NCBI RefSeq assembly: GCF_027744825.2
Contig: NC_071335.1
Span: 17,606,001-17,670,000 of the forward strand
Length of the DNA stretch: 64,000 nucleotides
Origin: Synchiropus splendidus
Lineage: Eukaryota > Chordata > Actinopteri > Syngnathiformes > Callionymidae
Direction: 5' to 3'
The number at the start of each line of letters is the position of its first letter. Position 1 is the stretch's first letter. This document shows, piece after piece, positions 38,393 to 50,384 of this stretch. Made by a program: the position numbers and the translations under genes. The notes under the pieces are model-generated. The model was not told the origin of the DNA. It worked only from the letters and a program-made list of their open reading frames with translations, and made no database searches.

Positions 38393-40134
38393 ATATGGCA
38401 TTAATGCTTCACTGCTCTATCTGATCTGCTTATGGCGCAGGTCAGAGAACACCTGTAAAACTGCAGTGTTGGACTGACCAACTTTAATAATTGAGAAAGC
38501 ATTTGCATGATGTCTTTCTCGGTGGCGACAGGTGTTGAGTGGAGACACCTGTCTTCAGCGTCCTACTGATGTTGCAGTTAGTGCAAAGAGGTTTTGGGAA
38601 TATTCCTGTTTGTCCCTGGGTTTTGGCTTTGCTACATTTCTTGAGCTTGAACAACATTTATTATACACAGCAAATCGTGAATGCAGCGAAGCTTGTTTCA
38701 CCTCAGCAAACACGTAGATTAGTATTCCCTCTGAAACTCAGCGAAAGGGATTTCCTCTCAGGTGATCAGGTGCCTAAGCGGCTGTTACACACAGGATTAG
38801 CAGGTTTTTCAATTCAGACAACACGGTGCACTTAAACCAGCAGAGTGAAAGTAAGGACACGATAACTGGTGCCAAGAAGAGTCGGATCAATCGCTATCGA
38901 ATGGCAGTCAGAAATGTAGCTTTTCACACTTTGAAATTGAAATGTTCTTGGTTCCTGGATCCTTGTTTAGGCTCTGAAAACAGACTATTTTCAGACATTG
39001 ATCATTTGAGGTGGGTGCTGATGTCATTGGGAGGTGAAGTCAGACTGTGAAAATGCAAGTGGCAAACACGTGACTTCGAGTGTGAAGGAGCCAGACTTTC
39101 AGCGAGAAAGAAGCTTTCAGGGAATTCAGAAGTGTGAAAGCCAGACTTCTCCCATGTTGCTCGCAAAGACAGTGTTTTTTTTTTTTTTTTATCAAAACAA
39201 AAATAACCACATCCCTCATGTAGTTACACCTTTAACCGTAGTAAGTTTTAACCCACTGGATGTTTGCTTCGCCTCACTCTTTCTGCCAAATACTCTTCTG
39301 TGATTATGATTGACTGAAAGGAATGAGGTGTCTGAGATGGGACCCGAGGTCACTGTCTCCTGATGTCAGAGAGCTTTCCAGAATCATTCCAAGCTTTGGA
39401 GTGGATGCGAGCACATGACAGCTAACAAGAACTGGCTGCATGTTAATAGTTACTGCCCGATTCTCACGTGATTGTTGTTCAAGGCGCCGCTATCTCGCTC
39501 TCCTTGTCTTCTTTGCTACGTAAAAAATCCCTTTGTTCTCTCGATGCAGCGGCGTTTCTTTTACCATCATTTTCTAGCTCTGATTCTTTATTATGCTCCC
39601 AGCATGCAAGGTCTCGACGCAGCTGAGCAGCTTGTTTGAGACGTTGTTTTCATGCGCCACGACATATTTCAACACTTCCTGCTGCCGCTATTCAAGCCCT
39701 GTCTGCTGACTTGTCTTTCCCACTTTCTGTCATTACCTCTCCTCCTGCTTCCCACTTTGCTGTTGCCCTGGACGTGACTTGCTGCAAAGATAGGGATATT
39801 GTCCACTCCTTCATCCACACTTGAACGCTATCTCACAAATTCAGCTGCAACAGTTTACACATGGTGGAACTAACAGCGCGAAGGGAACTCAACCTGCGTA
39901 TGCACGGTCTTATCCCAACCTTTTTTTCTACCACGGTAATCTGTTTATGGCGTGCAGGGGAGAATTCAATTGAAAACAGAGCTGATCTGATGATGCTGCA
40001 GATCTGCCTTGCAACACCTGCACTTTTCTGTCATCTCTCCTCAAAGCTCGCAACTTCTTTAACGGTATTGTGTGGCTATAAATAACAGGCGACCCCAGAC
40101 ATTCTCTTATTCTCTTCTGGTGTTTATTTTGCAG

Positions 40135-40699
40135 GATGGATATTACTCTCACCGACCTAAAGAGAAAAGCAAGGTGGACAGCAACAATGAGAATTCCGTC
40201 CCTAAGGACTTTGAGAACATTGACAATAGTAACTTTGGCGCCCGGTCACAGCCTCATCGACAGCCTGCGGGCGCCGGCGGCAGCAAGCAGCGCCAGAATC
40301 ATCTGCAGGAGAAGCAGCAGCAGCAGCCATCTTGGCGGGACACCTCCCTCAGTCTGAGCCACGGCTCCAATGAAATCCTCCCTGTCGGTCAGCAGCCTCT
40401 CGGGTTCGGCAACTTCTCCCGTCTAGGTGTCGCAGGCGGGGTGCGGCAGCACCACCGCGGCTCGCAGCGTCAACCGCAGTCACAGCACAGACATCACCAT
40501 AAGAAGCCTGCGACCACGTCACCGCTGGAGGTCACCTACGACCAGCAGCCCAAGTGTGAGATCAGTGGGAAGGAAGCGGTGTCTGCTTTGTCGAGGGCCA
40601 AAAGCAAGGAGTGCCGGCAACAGATCGCTGAAGTCTACTGCCGGCACAAGGAAGGGAAGCTGATGCCTGAGAAGGTCACTCGCCGCTGTCCTATTGAGG
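40135..40699 (+). CDS. xylt1: xylt1 exon 3: end of stem region and start of catalytic region of protein O-xylosyltransferase 1
   Basis: Protein O-xylosyltransferase 1 moves xylose from UDP-xylose to serine of proteoglycan core proteins in the Golgi, the first step of heparan and chondroitin sulfate linker synthesis. This exon reads in one frame from DGYYSHRPKEK to CPIEG, which matches human residues 135-305. The acceptor is a pyrimidine-rich tract ending in gcag at 40131-40134; the donor is gtgagt at 40700, leaving phase 1. It has 188 codons against about 170 in human. The extra length lies in a Gln/His/Ser/Arg-rich middle (including four CAG codons at 40315-40326), expected of a flexible stem. 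The last third is well conserved (ISGKEAVSALSRAKSK) and holds four cysteines that correspond to human C257, C276, C285 and C301, known to form disulfides. XYLT2 is a less likely reading because the N-terminal part follows XYLT1 closely. Confidence 0.96.
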
Positions 40700-41431
40700 G
40701 TGAGTCTTTCATTTTAACACCTTTTTTTTCCATTTGAACTGATGCCCTCAATCATGCCGCATCGAGACACTTTGTATGCCCTGCTACGGTCCTCTTAACA
40801 AGGAAGTCAATGTCTATCAAGCAAGTAAATCTGCTTGATTTAAATGGCCTGTGGTGTTTTTGAAGTTCGAACACGTTGCAGATATACAACCAGCATAATG
40901 GTTACACATCCAACCCAAAAACGTAGACAAGAAAAAGAGCCACTATTCTATGTGTCTATGAAAGGTCATCAAATACATGGGCACAATAAACTTCAAAGAT
41001 CAAAGGTTTGAAATACAGCTAAGACGTGTTTATCTCATTCTTAGTCTACTACTGGAAATGTGTTTACACAGTGCAATATGATTTGACGTACGAGATATTG
41101 TTTTTTAAATTTAGCATCTCTGGTTCATCCCCGACTCCACAACACTCATTGAAAGACAAAATACTGTACAGTACATTCAAGTCCCTTCCAGCTGGTTTTT
41201 GGAGGCATCATTGTTTGTTAGACAGAAGCTTGTTGTACGGCAAACTTTAAAGCTGGTACTTTGCGCATAACAATATAAGCATGGACTGGAGGTGAGCAGT
41301 TGTTTGCTGCACTTTTGAATTAATTTGGAGCAAAATATAAATAAATAAATGAAATGTTCTTTCAGGGCATATAAAATTACGTATTTAGCACCCATGAGTT
41401 TGAGATCTGTATTGTAATATGTGTATTGTTA

Positions 41432-41892
41432 TTAGGGGTGATGCAAAAATTGTAATTTTAGAGGCGTATGAAAATATGGATACTCAAATATCGCGATACT
41501 TGATTGTGCAAGAATTAATCAATATTGTTGCTTACATATTGTAATACTTGATTGTGTGTTATTGCCTCAATATTTTAAGTTGCCTCTGTTGATATTTAAT
41601 ACATAGATACTTGGATATGCTTCATTATTTTGTTATTTTGTCGATTAAGGGAGCTGTTCGTTCCTCTGTTGAAATTTAACTGAAAGTTAAACTGGACTTA
41701 GTCCATAACAATAAACTTCTTTTCTCTCCTAATATTGTACTAGATTATCAGATTTTTCCTCCTTAAAATGACGGCTCATGTTAACAAATATGGCAATATA
41801 TTGTTGAAGCTGCAATGTATTGCAAGCCATTTTATCACCACTCCTGTATCGGGATATGTATCGTACCTCAAGATACCTGCCAATACACAGCC
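41432..41892 (+). repeat. Dispersed TATCG-type repeat, copy 4 (nearly complete)
   Basis: The longest copy in the window, about 460 bases, from 'ttaggggtgatgcaaa' to 'ccaatacacagcc'. The two ends are weakly inverted (AGGGGTGT against the reverse complement GGCTGTGTATTGG), which would fit a non-autonomous DNA transposon. It contains no open frame of note. Confidence 0.75.
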
Positions 41893-42922
41893 TTTTTGCG
41901 ATTGTTGTCTTCCTCTAGTGTTTCCTGTACTAGAATACTGAGAGGCCTCTAAACTACATCAGCTCACTGAGCAGGCCAGTGACTGGTTAAACAGCAGTGT
42001 ATTATATATAATTTTGTTATATTTAATTTTGTTTATTATGTATAAATATATTATATATATTTTATTAGAATATAATTATAAACCTACGGCGGCAATATAT
42101 TTTGACCAACTGCCAAATGGTGGATATTAAAGGAAGTCCTGTGGTGTTAAATAAAAAATACAAAAACAGAAATAATGTGATGATATTTGGCAAAACATTT
42201 TTTTTTTTTTTTTTTACAAAAATGATGAGTCACCAGCAACCATTTATATAATAAAAGAAGGAGAAAAAAAAAACAATATCCGTCAGGCTTCAAGTTCAGT
42301 CTGACTTTCACCCTCTTCTCTTCTGCTGATTAATATTCTCATTAAATCTCTATTTTCCTGCTGAGTTATTGGAGAAGACAATCGCCTGGAGGAAATTGAG
42401 ATACAGCCAGATTGTTTTCTAATTTTCTTTTTCTTGGGTTGAGCTGAAGAGGTTTTTTTCTGCAATTTGTTTGACTTGCGCACAAACAGAGCAAGAAATG
42501 AAACACTGTACATCTGGGTTCTGTAAACTAATTCTTCGATGGTAAATGAGGGTTTCGCGTCAGCAGCTGTGCGTGGTGAACATGTGCGAGCAAACAGACG
42601 GCAGACTTACGCGGCGTGGACATCAAGCAGCGAGGAGAATGCTGTTACACGTCCTCACTGATGGGTGGGATCTGACTCAGTAATCTCAAATATACTCTGC
42701 GATTAGTTACTTTTAAATATAAGTCTTCATAAGGCGGTCGAACTCATCCACAGCTAAGCTGCTGTCGTCTTACAAAGCATCTCCACATGGAACTCAGACA
42801 GTGACAGTTGGATAAGAACTGACAAAAAAGGAAAGCATGTTGTGCCCCAGTGGCCAGCGTGTGCCAACACCCGGCTAAATTAAATCACTTTTCTCTCCCG
42901 CTCTCCTTCTGCCCACAGATGT

Positions 42923-42923
42923 G

Positions 42924-42953
<30 letters not shown>
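42923..42953. repeat. CT microsatellite
   Basis: About fourteen CT units. Confidence 0.95.
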
Positions 42954-42955
<2 letters not shown>

Positions 42956-43409
42956 GTTAGTTTTAACCTTGTTTGCATAATATTGTCTAATTTGATTTGA
43001 TCAGCATTGCGTCCTTGAGGCATTCGGACAGATTAGCAATAGTATGATTGGCATCACTGAACATGTGCAGTTACTCGACTGCCATATGCTAATTCAGCCC
43101 ATGAGGATTTCACCTTGTCCCCGTGGTGCATGTGAGGTTTTTGTGTATAATGTGAGGCACAAATTGATGTTGTACAGAATGACGTCGAATTCTTTACCTC
43201 CTCGAGTCAGATTTGACTCACTACCTCATGTGATTTCACTAAGAGTATCGAATACATTGTATTATTGTCTGTTTATTTCTATGGTTTTTATTCTATATGC
43301 AGTGTGGAGGAAAGATTTTGTAGTTTTTTTTTTTTTTGGAGTCAATCTATAAGTAAATTAATTGTTCGGTAATTATAAATGAACTTTTCACTTTTGCGGT
43401 CTCGATTAA

Positions 43410-43740
43410 TTGCCACGTCTCTACTCCACGATATCGGACAACTCTCCCGTCGCATTTATGCCACAGCGGAATGAACTGAGTGAACTGTCCTGTCAATCCC
43501 TTGTCACGTCTAGAAGTCAGTCGTCTACCGAGGACAAGCTCAAAGTTTCCTGCGAGGAGCAACAGAAGAGACTGTATCTATGTGGAAGTAAAGGGAGTAA
43601 AAAACATGGTTACAAAGTCAAATGGGAATATTTAGGCTTCAAACCTAATGTGTGAGGTGAGCACAACGTGGACAAGCCAGTTTGTGGTGACGAAACATGA
43701 GCTGGAACACATCAAACACGTGTGCTCATAGGAACCACAA
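43410..43740 (+). pseudogene. Possible BED zinc-finger relic of a hAT transposon
   Basis: The open frame ending at 43655 closes with KVKWEYLGFKPNV, and after its stop the same frame goes on GEHNVDKPVC. The order Trp-Glu-Tyr-x-Gly-Phe-Lys-x-(n)-Asp-Lys-x-x-Cys is that of BED-type zinc fingers in ZBED-like hAT proteins. The second cysteine is missing and another stop follows, so the copy is dead. The part before residue 60 (SSTEDKLKVSCEEQQKR) does not match anything I know. The call rests on about 25 residues. Confidence 0.4.
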
Positions 43741-46244
43741 CCACTAGAGCAGATGTATGACGTTCAAGTTTTGTTGATTGAACAAAACTTTTGAACTAAA
43801 CAAAACATTTTGTACAAATGGGGGCTTCTCTTGACATGACAGTTGCTGCGGCTCTGAAGATTTCCAGCATTTAGTCAGTCCAACGTTGAGAAACTCTTTA
43901 CAGATGCAGCTTTACACACCTCACATAACACCATTGGTCGTCAGAAACACCTCCGTGCCGTGGACCTGTTGGCTGTAGCCAGTCAGTCGCGCAGAAGCCA
44001 CGGTTTTGCTTCCAACCATCATAACATCCGGTTTTGGACATGCTGTTTTGGTGCTTAAAGTTTGACCGCAGAAAACCGAAAATGTGCTTTTGGGAAATTT
44101 TTGCCTAAAATTTTAGGTCGCAGAATTTTCAGTTAAACTCTACTAAGGGCAGAAAAGTTTTGATTTACTGTGTCTTCCCAGTTTTTAGTTATATTGAGTG
44201 ATCTATTTTGTTTTTAACTTTAACTTTGTTATCACAGTATTGTTATATTCTGATACTAACATATCATGACCCAAGTGTCGCGTATATCATGTGTGTTACA
44301 CTCGTTTCCTCCCAATCCTCAACATTATTTTTCCCTATCACTATTGCTCTACATCAGTTTATGTGCATAATTTGATACCATTGAAGCACTGAACGTATCA
44401 TTATGGCATTAGACTGTGTTCTGTCAGTTTTAGTTTGGGGTTAAATTGTGTATGTGAGATGGTGAGTGACAATGAGAGATTGGCCTCAGTTCTCATTCTA
44501 TTTGTAGCTTTTACAATGTAACACCAACATTTGATAACACGTTGTTTTTTGACAGTGTTTGTAAAGGTGAGGATTAGCATTGGCCCCCACAATTAATTCA
44601 ACACTGAAAACAGCAGTGAAGAGCTTACAGGTTTAATTCACTCTGTGACGGCGCCAACTGAAATTACTCGTATGTCAAATCAATGTTCCCACTGAAATGA
44701 ATTCCCAGTAATCCGTCCTGGGCTACTGTCACTTCCAACAAACTCACAAACCGTCAGTCTGTAATTGAAATAGGTTTCCAAAAATTCCACCTGTTTTAAT
44801 TTTGGTGCACAAATTAGCACACGCATACTGTTTTTTTTAGGCTCCAGAAACCTGGTGTTGTGCTGCCACTGAAAGACTCCATTCATCCTCTACAGGTCAT
44901 TTAAGAGTGGCGAACACTAACAGGCTGTGTTTCCTTAAAGAAAGTGCTTTGCATCTGCGTCTGTTGTGAGCACTTAGCTGCTGCTCGCACGTCTTCCTCA
45001 CTAACACTGAGACGACAGACGGCTGTGAAAATCCATCAATCTTGTCACACTGTTTCAACGGCCTCAGGGTGCAAATAAATCACTTATTGCACATTTAAGG
45101 CATTGTAACTCACATTTCCTTCACAAGATGAGATTAGCTTTTGTGCTGATATAAATCAAACACACGGATATGATTCATTTTTGCAAACTTTGTGGATTCC
45201 TTCTAGGAGTGCAGATGATTTTAAGACATCTTAAGACGAGATTTGTTGCAAGCCCTTGGGGACAAAAGCCCTACTTTTCGACTGGCTTGTGGAAGGAGGG
45301 TAAGTCCCAAAAGTTAGAGCGGATGATGGAGGAGGAGACACGGGTGACGGCAGATGAGAGAGGGGTACTTTTAAAGATTAATGGGGACGGGGAGGATCAC
45401 AGGGTTTGTGTGTTCTCGACTGAGCAATGGGTCTGCTTTGAGTTGCATTTGCATTTTTTACCAAGTTAGAAAATGTATTTCAAATTCCATCTAGTCCCTC
45501 TAGGCTTTATGTTTACCCACTTCAGACAATGGTTACGACCAATTGGTCTGTACTTTCAGTGCTAGTCGTGTAGTACCTAGTGTGACCCCCGTCTCTTGCC
45601 TCATGTGGCTGTGCCCCCCACTATGTCGAGGGAATAAGTCCAAGACAATGAACGGATGAATGTTGTTGACGGCAGCTGAGCTTCCATGGATGAGCTAACT
45701 CAAGGCCTTTTAACATTCAAGGGTTATAAAATCCTGAAAACAAACAGCTCTCCCCGTTTACAACCGATTGTGTCTTGATGAGCACGGTGACCGAAAACAA
45801 TTTAAATGTCACCGCCTCGAACATTCCTGGGTCATGGAGATGTGGAACGCTGCCTCGAAAAAGAATTCAATTACTGAGGCGGCCGCATTTGTGCGGCAAG
45901 AACAGGACTTGATTCATTAATGGGTCGAGTTCCGCCATAATAAATGAGACCGTACGTCACGGGCCTTAAAGTCAGTCAGAGAGGGGCGAGACTGAAGTTG
46001 AATTTTCTGAACATGAGTCAGTGGCTTTCACAATGCTGCAGTGCATCATGGGAGTGTGTGTTGCCAGCATGCCACCAATAATAAGTCATCGTGAGACGCT
46101 GTATCCAACGAGTTCTCCGCAGGCGGCGCATTCTTGTCTTGTTTATTCTGCGTTGTTCCATAGCATGAACTCTTAAGTTTCCTCTTCCATTTTCATATAC
46201 GAACATTCAAAGCGGTGGGGAAATGATTTCCCTGGGATAAAATG

Positions 46245-46452
46245 ACCATTTATCGGCCATGATTATTTTTATCAATCTCGATTATCGGCTTATTGACTAA
46301 ACATGGACTTGGATACTATGCCTCTCCTGCCTGACCACTGTGCTCTGAATGTGATCTGTTAGGCTTATTGGTGTTTTGGGCAGCTTTCACTTAGAAAATG
46401 TTTGTTGTTGTTTGTCGATCATTACATTTTTTTTTCATATTGCCCAGCCCTA
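46245..46452 (-). repeat. Probable non-autonomous DNA transposon fragment
   Basis: On the minus strand it begins 'agggctgggcaatatg', followed by a run of A and 'tgtaatgatcgacaaac', and later 'gccgataatcgagattg'. 'Agggctgggc(a/g)atat' is a common start of fish hAT-like repeats. Confidence 0.45.
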
Positions 46453-46561
46453 TCTGGGTATGCCCCAGATTTCCCACTTGCTGGTGAATGCTAAAGAGGG
46501 GAAGGAAGTCTGGGCCTCTTCACTTTGGCTGCTGCCCCCAAGACTTGCGGAAATACCCCCA

Positions 46562-46655
46562 AAATCAGAATCAGAAAAACTTTATTATGTTCGTAACATG
46601 CTCTGTACTCGACATATCACAATAAATGAAAAAGAAATACTATCATAAAGTGCAA
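46562..46655 (-). repeat. LINE-tail-like fragment
   Basis: Starts 'aatcagaatcagaaaaac' and then 'tttatt', a word that marks the antisense 3' ends of widespread fish non-LTR elements. The same word in varied form is at 48329. The LINE clade is not assigned. Confidence 0.35.
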
Positions 46656-48328
46656 AAAAAAGATACTGGAGAGCTTTGAAACCATGTGAACAATGTGTAT
46701 AATGTGCAAGAAAATGCAGTTCAAGAAGAGAAAAGAGAATGGTGAACCGTCTCTCACTACTGACTAAGTAGAGTGGTATAAATGTTACATTAGAAACAAG
46801 CAGAACCTCTTGTACCCTCCCCGACTTGCTTGGAGCTAGCATAGTTTGCTTCTAAAGGTCGCATACCTGAGGTTTGACCAACGGTGCTTATGTGGTTGTT
46901 TTGAAGTGCATCTAATGTATATTGTCTTTTATGTGCGTTTCTGTAATTAAAGATGATTGTTCTTTATGGCACATATACTTTTAAGTGTTAGATAATTTTC
47001 ATTTTTTATGATTTTGAAAGTATGGGTTTGAAAGCATACTATATTTCATTCACATCAGGAATTGTTTCTTTTCTTTTTTTGCTTTGTCTCACCGACATTA
47101 GCAGTTAGCTCATTACAGAGCTAACGTGAGATACTCTCGAGGGTGAAACATGAACGCACGAAATCATCAGAACACATTATTTTCAGAAAATATGAGCCAG
47201 CTATTATGTTTTTTATTCTGTTGGTGATGAATGTGGTCTTCTTTGATAAGCTAATAAATTGTACAATTCGCCACTGTCATGACAAGTGAAGTATTTCTGT
47301 AGAGCACCATGTATTTACAAAACAAAGAATACGAATACAGCGAGGCTGTTAAGTAAAAATCAAGTTCTAATAAAAGAGGAAACTGTTGTTGGGATTCATT
47401 ATAATCCCTATTTAATGTGCTGCTGTGTAGCTGTCATATATCTTGTGCAGTGCTGTGTCTTTGATCGCGAGTTTGTTGCATTCAAGGGACATGGAATTAT
47501 CATCTTATTGATATTCATTTATGGAATCTGGTGTATCCAGTGTATCTGGACAATAATATTTTTGCACATTTAAATGAGCTCACGGTGGCTACGTCTCTTC
47601 GGACGTCTCTTTCACCGGTGTTGAGCAGATTAACTGCATCACAATATATATCCACATGAAAATTAGTTTTTTCGGTCAAACAGCCAACATCACACGTTGT
47701 CTGCGTGAAGCATTGAACAATTACAAACCACTGAATCTTCTTCCTGACCTCCAATTACCCTCCGTCTAATGTGGCCGGCAGCAGCTTCCCACCTCCAACA
47801 ACGCCGACGTTCATGATGCCAGGGAGACGAGTGACAAACAACAGCGTGTGACCGGGGTCAAGGAAGCCTCTAACCTGTGGTCAACCTTTAAATAACGCTG
47901 CGCTGGACACTCTAATCTCAATGAAAGACGTGAGTTAATGAGAAGGGACAACTGCTGGCCGCATCACGCTGGTCACTTGCTGTTAAATCTGGATAATTAG
48001 AGACGCTTACGGGCGACATTTTTGGAACACTGAAGAATTCCTTCAGCATCCTACGACTCTCCAGCACAGACAGACTCTTGGGAACTGTGGTCTGAAATGA
48101 TAGTCGATAATACCCTTCAGGAGAAACAAACATGTCTGCAAAATAGCTGTCCACAAATGCTCTCGTAATACGCATTTGGTTTCCACAGGGCAGAATGGAG
48201 GATGGACAAAATAAAGTCACATGAGCACAAGATGTGTATGAGAAATACAAAAATCCATCAATCGCATTTTTGCTTTTAGTGAAAGTTTGTTGCTCCTCTC
48301 ATTATTATTGGGTGTTGCTGTTATGTTT

Positions 48329-48438
48329 AGAATCAGAATCAACTTTGTTGCCATGGTCAGAGGGGATCCCACCAACTAGGAACGTGCTTTGGAATAAAGT
48401 GCTGTCAATAAAATAAAATAAAATAAAATAAAATAAAG
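48329..48438 (-). repeat. LINE-tail-like fragment ending in an ATAAA microsatellite
   Basis: Contains 'agaatcagaatcaacttt' and 'gttgcc', and ends with about six ATAAA units at 48408-48438. The simple repeat could derive from the tail of the insertion. Confidence 0.4.
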
Positions 48439-49077
48439 ACAGACGCAATGTGTGTGTTAATGTCTTGGTCTGACAAGTCACTTTTTGACCAGCCAGCAAG
48501 TAGATTCTGAGAACCTGATACAGGTTATGGGGGATTCAGTAGGAGGTTGGTTTGTAGAAAAAGGTCTTTGCGTCGGGGAGAAACAAGACTGTTTCTTGTG
48601 GTGTGAATCCTATTGTCGCTTTCGTCAACAAAAACTATGATGAAATACTGTCCTCAAGACACAACAAAGAAGATGTTGGTCATGTGACAACAACTAAGAC
48701 AACTGAGACCACCTAACTTGAGACAGAGCGGAGACCAGCGCATACAGAGACTGACGGCCCGACACCAAGTTGAGAACAAGACCATGACCTAACTGAATAC
48801 ACTACAGGGTTTCTGCTGCATGTGAACAAGCTTGGTGCCTTGCCACGACTTAGACTAGAGCTGCCACGCCTTTGGAAAAATGGTTGCTTTTTAAGATGAA
48901 ATTTCTCACGTATTTAAACAAAGTGAAAACATCGGAACAAGCGGAATACATATAAGGAATCATGGGGGAGGGGTCAAAAAGTCCTGCTATTAGTCATATA
49001 GATGCACATTCAGCTCTTACGACATGAATCAGGAATGAAATGCTGTCATTGCAACAAGCTAATACTAGTAACATCCG

Positions 49078-49330
49078 ACTTCCGACAGGGATCGGTTCCG
49101 ACCAACCGGTCCTAAGTCAGACTGGACGTAAGCCATGCCATTCAGAATAGCCGCAAGGGTTACAGATACTACTGCAGTGGTAGATCGCTGTGTGAGAGTG
49201 AGATGCTGGGATACTGTCGTACGCTTTGCCGGGCTGCCAGACATTGAATAAAAAATTTAAAAAAGCATCTGCTCGCCGTGGTCATGAGTATGGGTGGACA
49301 TAAGTCGAGCAGGTCGTACATTGGATGTTA
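49078..49330. repeat. Repeat-like stretch with direct and inverted 'taagtcgga' words
   Basis: The words 'gacttccgacagggatcggt', 'tcctaagtcagactggacg' and 'cataagtcgagcaggtcg' recall a dispersed fish repeat. Ends are undefined, and no second copy is in the window. Confidence 0.3.
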
Positions 49331-50211
49331 CTTGTAGTTTGTTTTGCATTCAGTTTATCCTCAGCCTTGGTCCCCCATTACTAATCTTGGCCTTGACTCG
49401 GTCTTAGGTTATGTGGTCTTAACTACAGTGCTACTACATATATGGTGCCCTGTTGTTGATGTTTAAAAATGAGGCCAAACAAAGTTATCGGTACCATTAT
49501 CGGCATTATCGGTAGCATTTAGAAATTAGGATTATTGACCACTTCTCTGCACGGAGGGAGTGCATTACAGATTACATCTACCACGTGGCGTCTCCTCTTA
49601 GTGATTCAGGCCTACCTTTGGAATATCTGGCTGGATTGATACAGTTGGACCTGAAGATTGAGATTTTATCAAGCACCCTGGCCTGCAGACTCTGTGGAAG
49701 CGCCAGTCGGAGTGACTGAGGAAAGGTGTGCTAAAACTCGGTAGAGAGGCTTCAGACCTTGGTGACTTTGTTTCGGGAGCTAGAGTGAAGATAATGAAGA
49801 AATGACTGTTACACACTTTATGCAAATTATTGTTAATATAATCACGGGTTTTTCATTTGATAGCATTTTAGATGCTACGTCTATATTGGCTTAAAAGCGC
49901 TGTGCTGATGAATTATTCAAATGTTAATCAAGTTGAAATCTCCTTTGGTGTCATACTTTGCTTACGACAACAATGGCTTTTAATTGGAATACATACAGCG
50001 ATCATCTGCGTGTCCCTGGCCAATCATGGCGCTGCGCTTTATAGCTCATCAAATATGTATCAGAGCGGATTTGTAATCAAGAATGTCAACAGACCCCAAT
50101 GTGTCCCTGATTTCCCGTCCAATCTCCCAAAGCTGTGTAAATGAAGTGGCGCTGATAACAGATTCCTGTTTGTTTGTCGATGTTAACTCGGCCGCCTGTG
50201 TCATTTAACAG

Positions 50212-50384
50212 GCAAAGCGAATGCAAACGTCCAGTGGGACGAGGACTCGGGTGAGAGCCTTCCGTCGAACCCCGTCAGGATAGCCTTCGTCTTGGTGGTC
50301 CACGGGCGAGCGTCCCGCCAGTTCCAGCGTCTCTTTAAAACCATCTACCACTCGTCGCACTACTACTACATTCATGTGGATCAG
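50212..50384 (+). CDS. xylt1: xylt1 exon 4: first strands of the GT14 catalytic domain
   Basis: The exon completes the split glycine codon from exon 3 and then encodes [11 protein letters not shown], followed by [18 protein letters not shown] and ending YYIHVDQ. This is the nucleotide-binding beginning of the glycosyltransferase family 14 (Branch/I-branching) fold. The residue matching human V333, a UDP-xylose contact, is at 50295-50297, and the aspartate matching D361 is at 50379-50381 in HVD. The length of 173 bases equals the human exon by phase arithmetic, with no indels seen. The acceptor AG is at 50210-50211 and the donor gtgagt at 50385. The reading leaves in phase 0. Serine-rich 'YHSSHYYY' replaces the human 'YHKDHFYY', a modest change at the surface. 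Confidence 0.97.

Larger units (their letters stand above)
30001..40134. other. Upstream xylt1 intron, block 4, up to the exon 3 acceptor
   Basis: Non-coding. Contents recognised: one member of an inverted repeat pair at 31920-32032, unique-looking AT-rich text at 32290-32720, a hAT-like fragment at 33071-33190, a poly-A tract at 34521-34539, a common fish interspersed repeat at 35231-35484, a repeat fragment at 35559-35703 and a perfect hairpin at 38373-38392. The last 60 bases lead into the pyrimidine-rich acceptor of exon 3. No exon 2 candidate was recognised. Confidence 0.6.
40700..50211 (+). other. xylt1: xylt1 intron 3 (9.5 kb)
   Basis: GT..AG intron between exon 3 (phase 1) and exon 4. 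It contains a dispersed repeat at 41432-41892, an AT-rich run at 42001-42080, a poly-T tract near 42199-42216, a CT microsatellite at 42923-42953, a decayed BED-finger-like relic around 43560-43730, hAT-like and LINE-tail-like fragments at 46245-46452, 46562-46655 and 48329-48438, and a repeat-like stretch at 49078-49330. Other frames in it are short and without family resemblance. Confidence 0.9.

Noticed and set aside
42940..42953. CT runs considered as part of a splice acceptor for an unseen exon
   Set aside because: The sequence after the run has no open frame resembling xylt1, and exon 3 joins exon 4 in correct phase without it.
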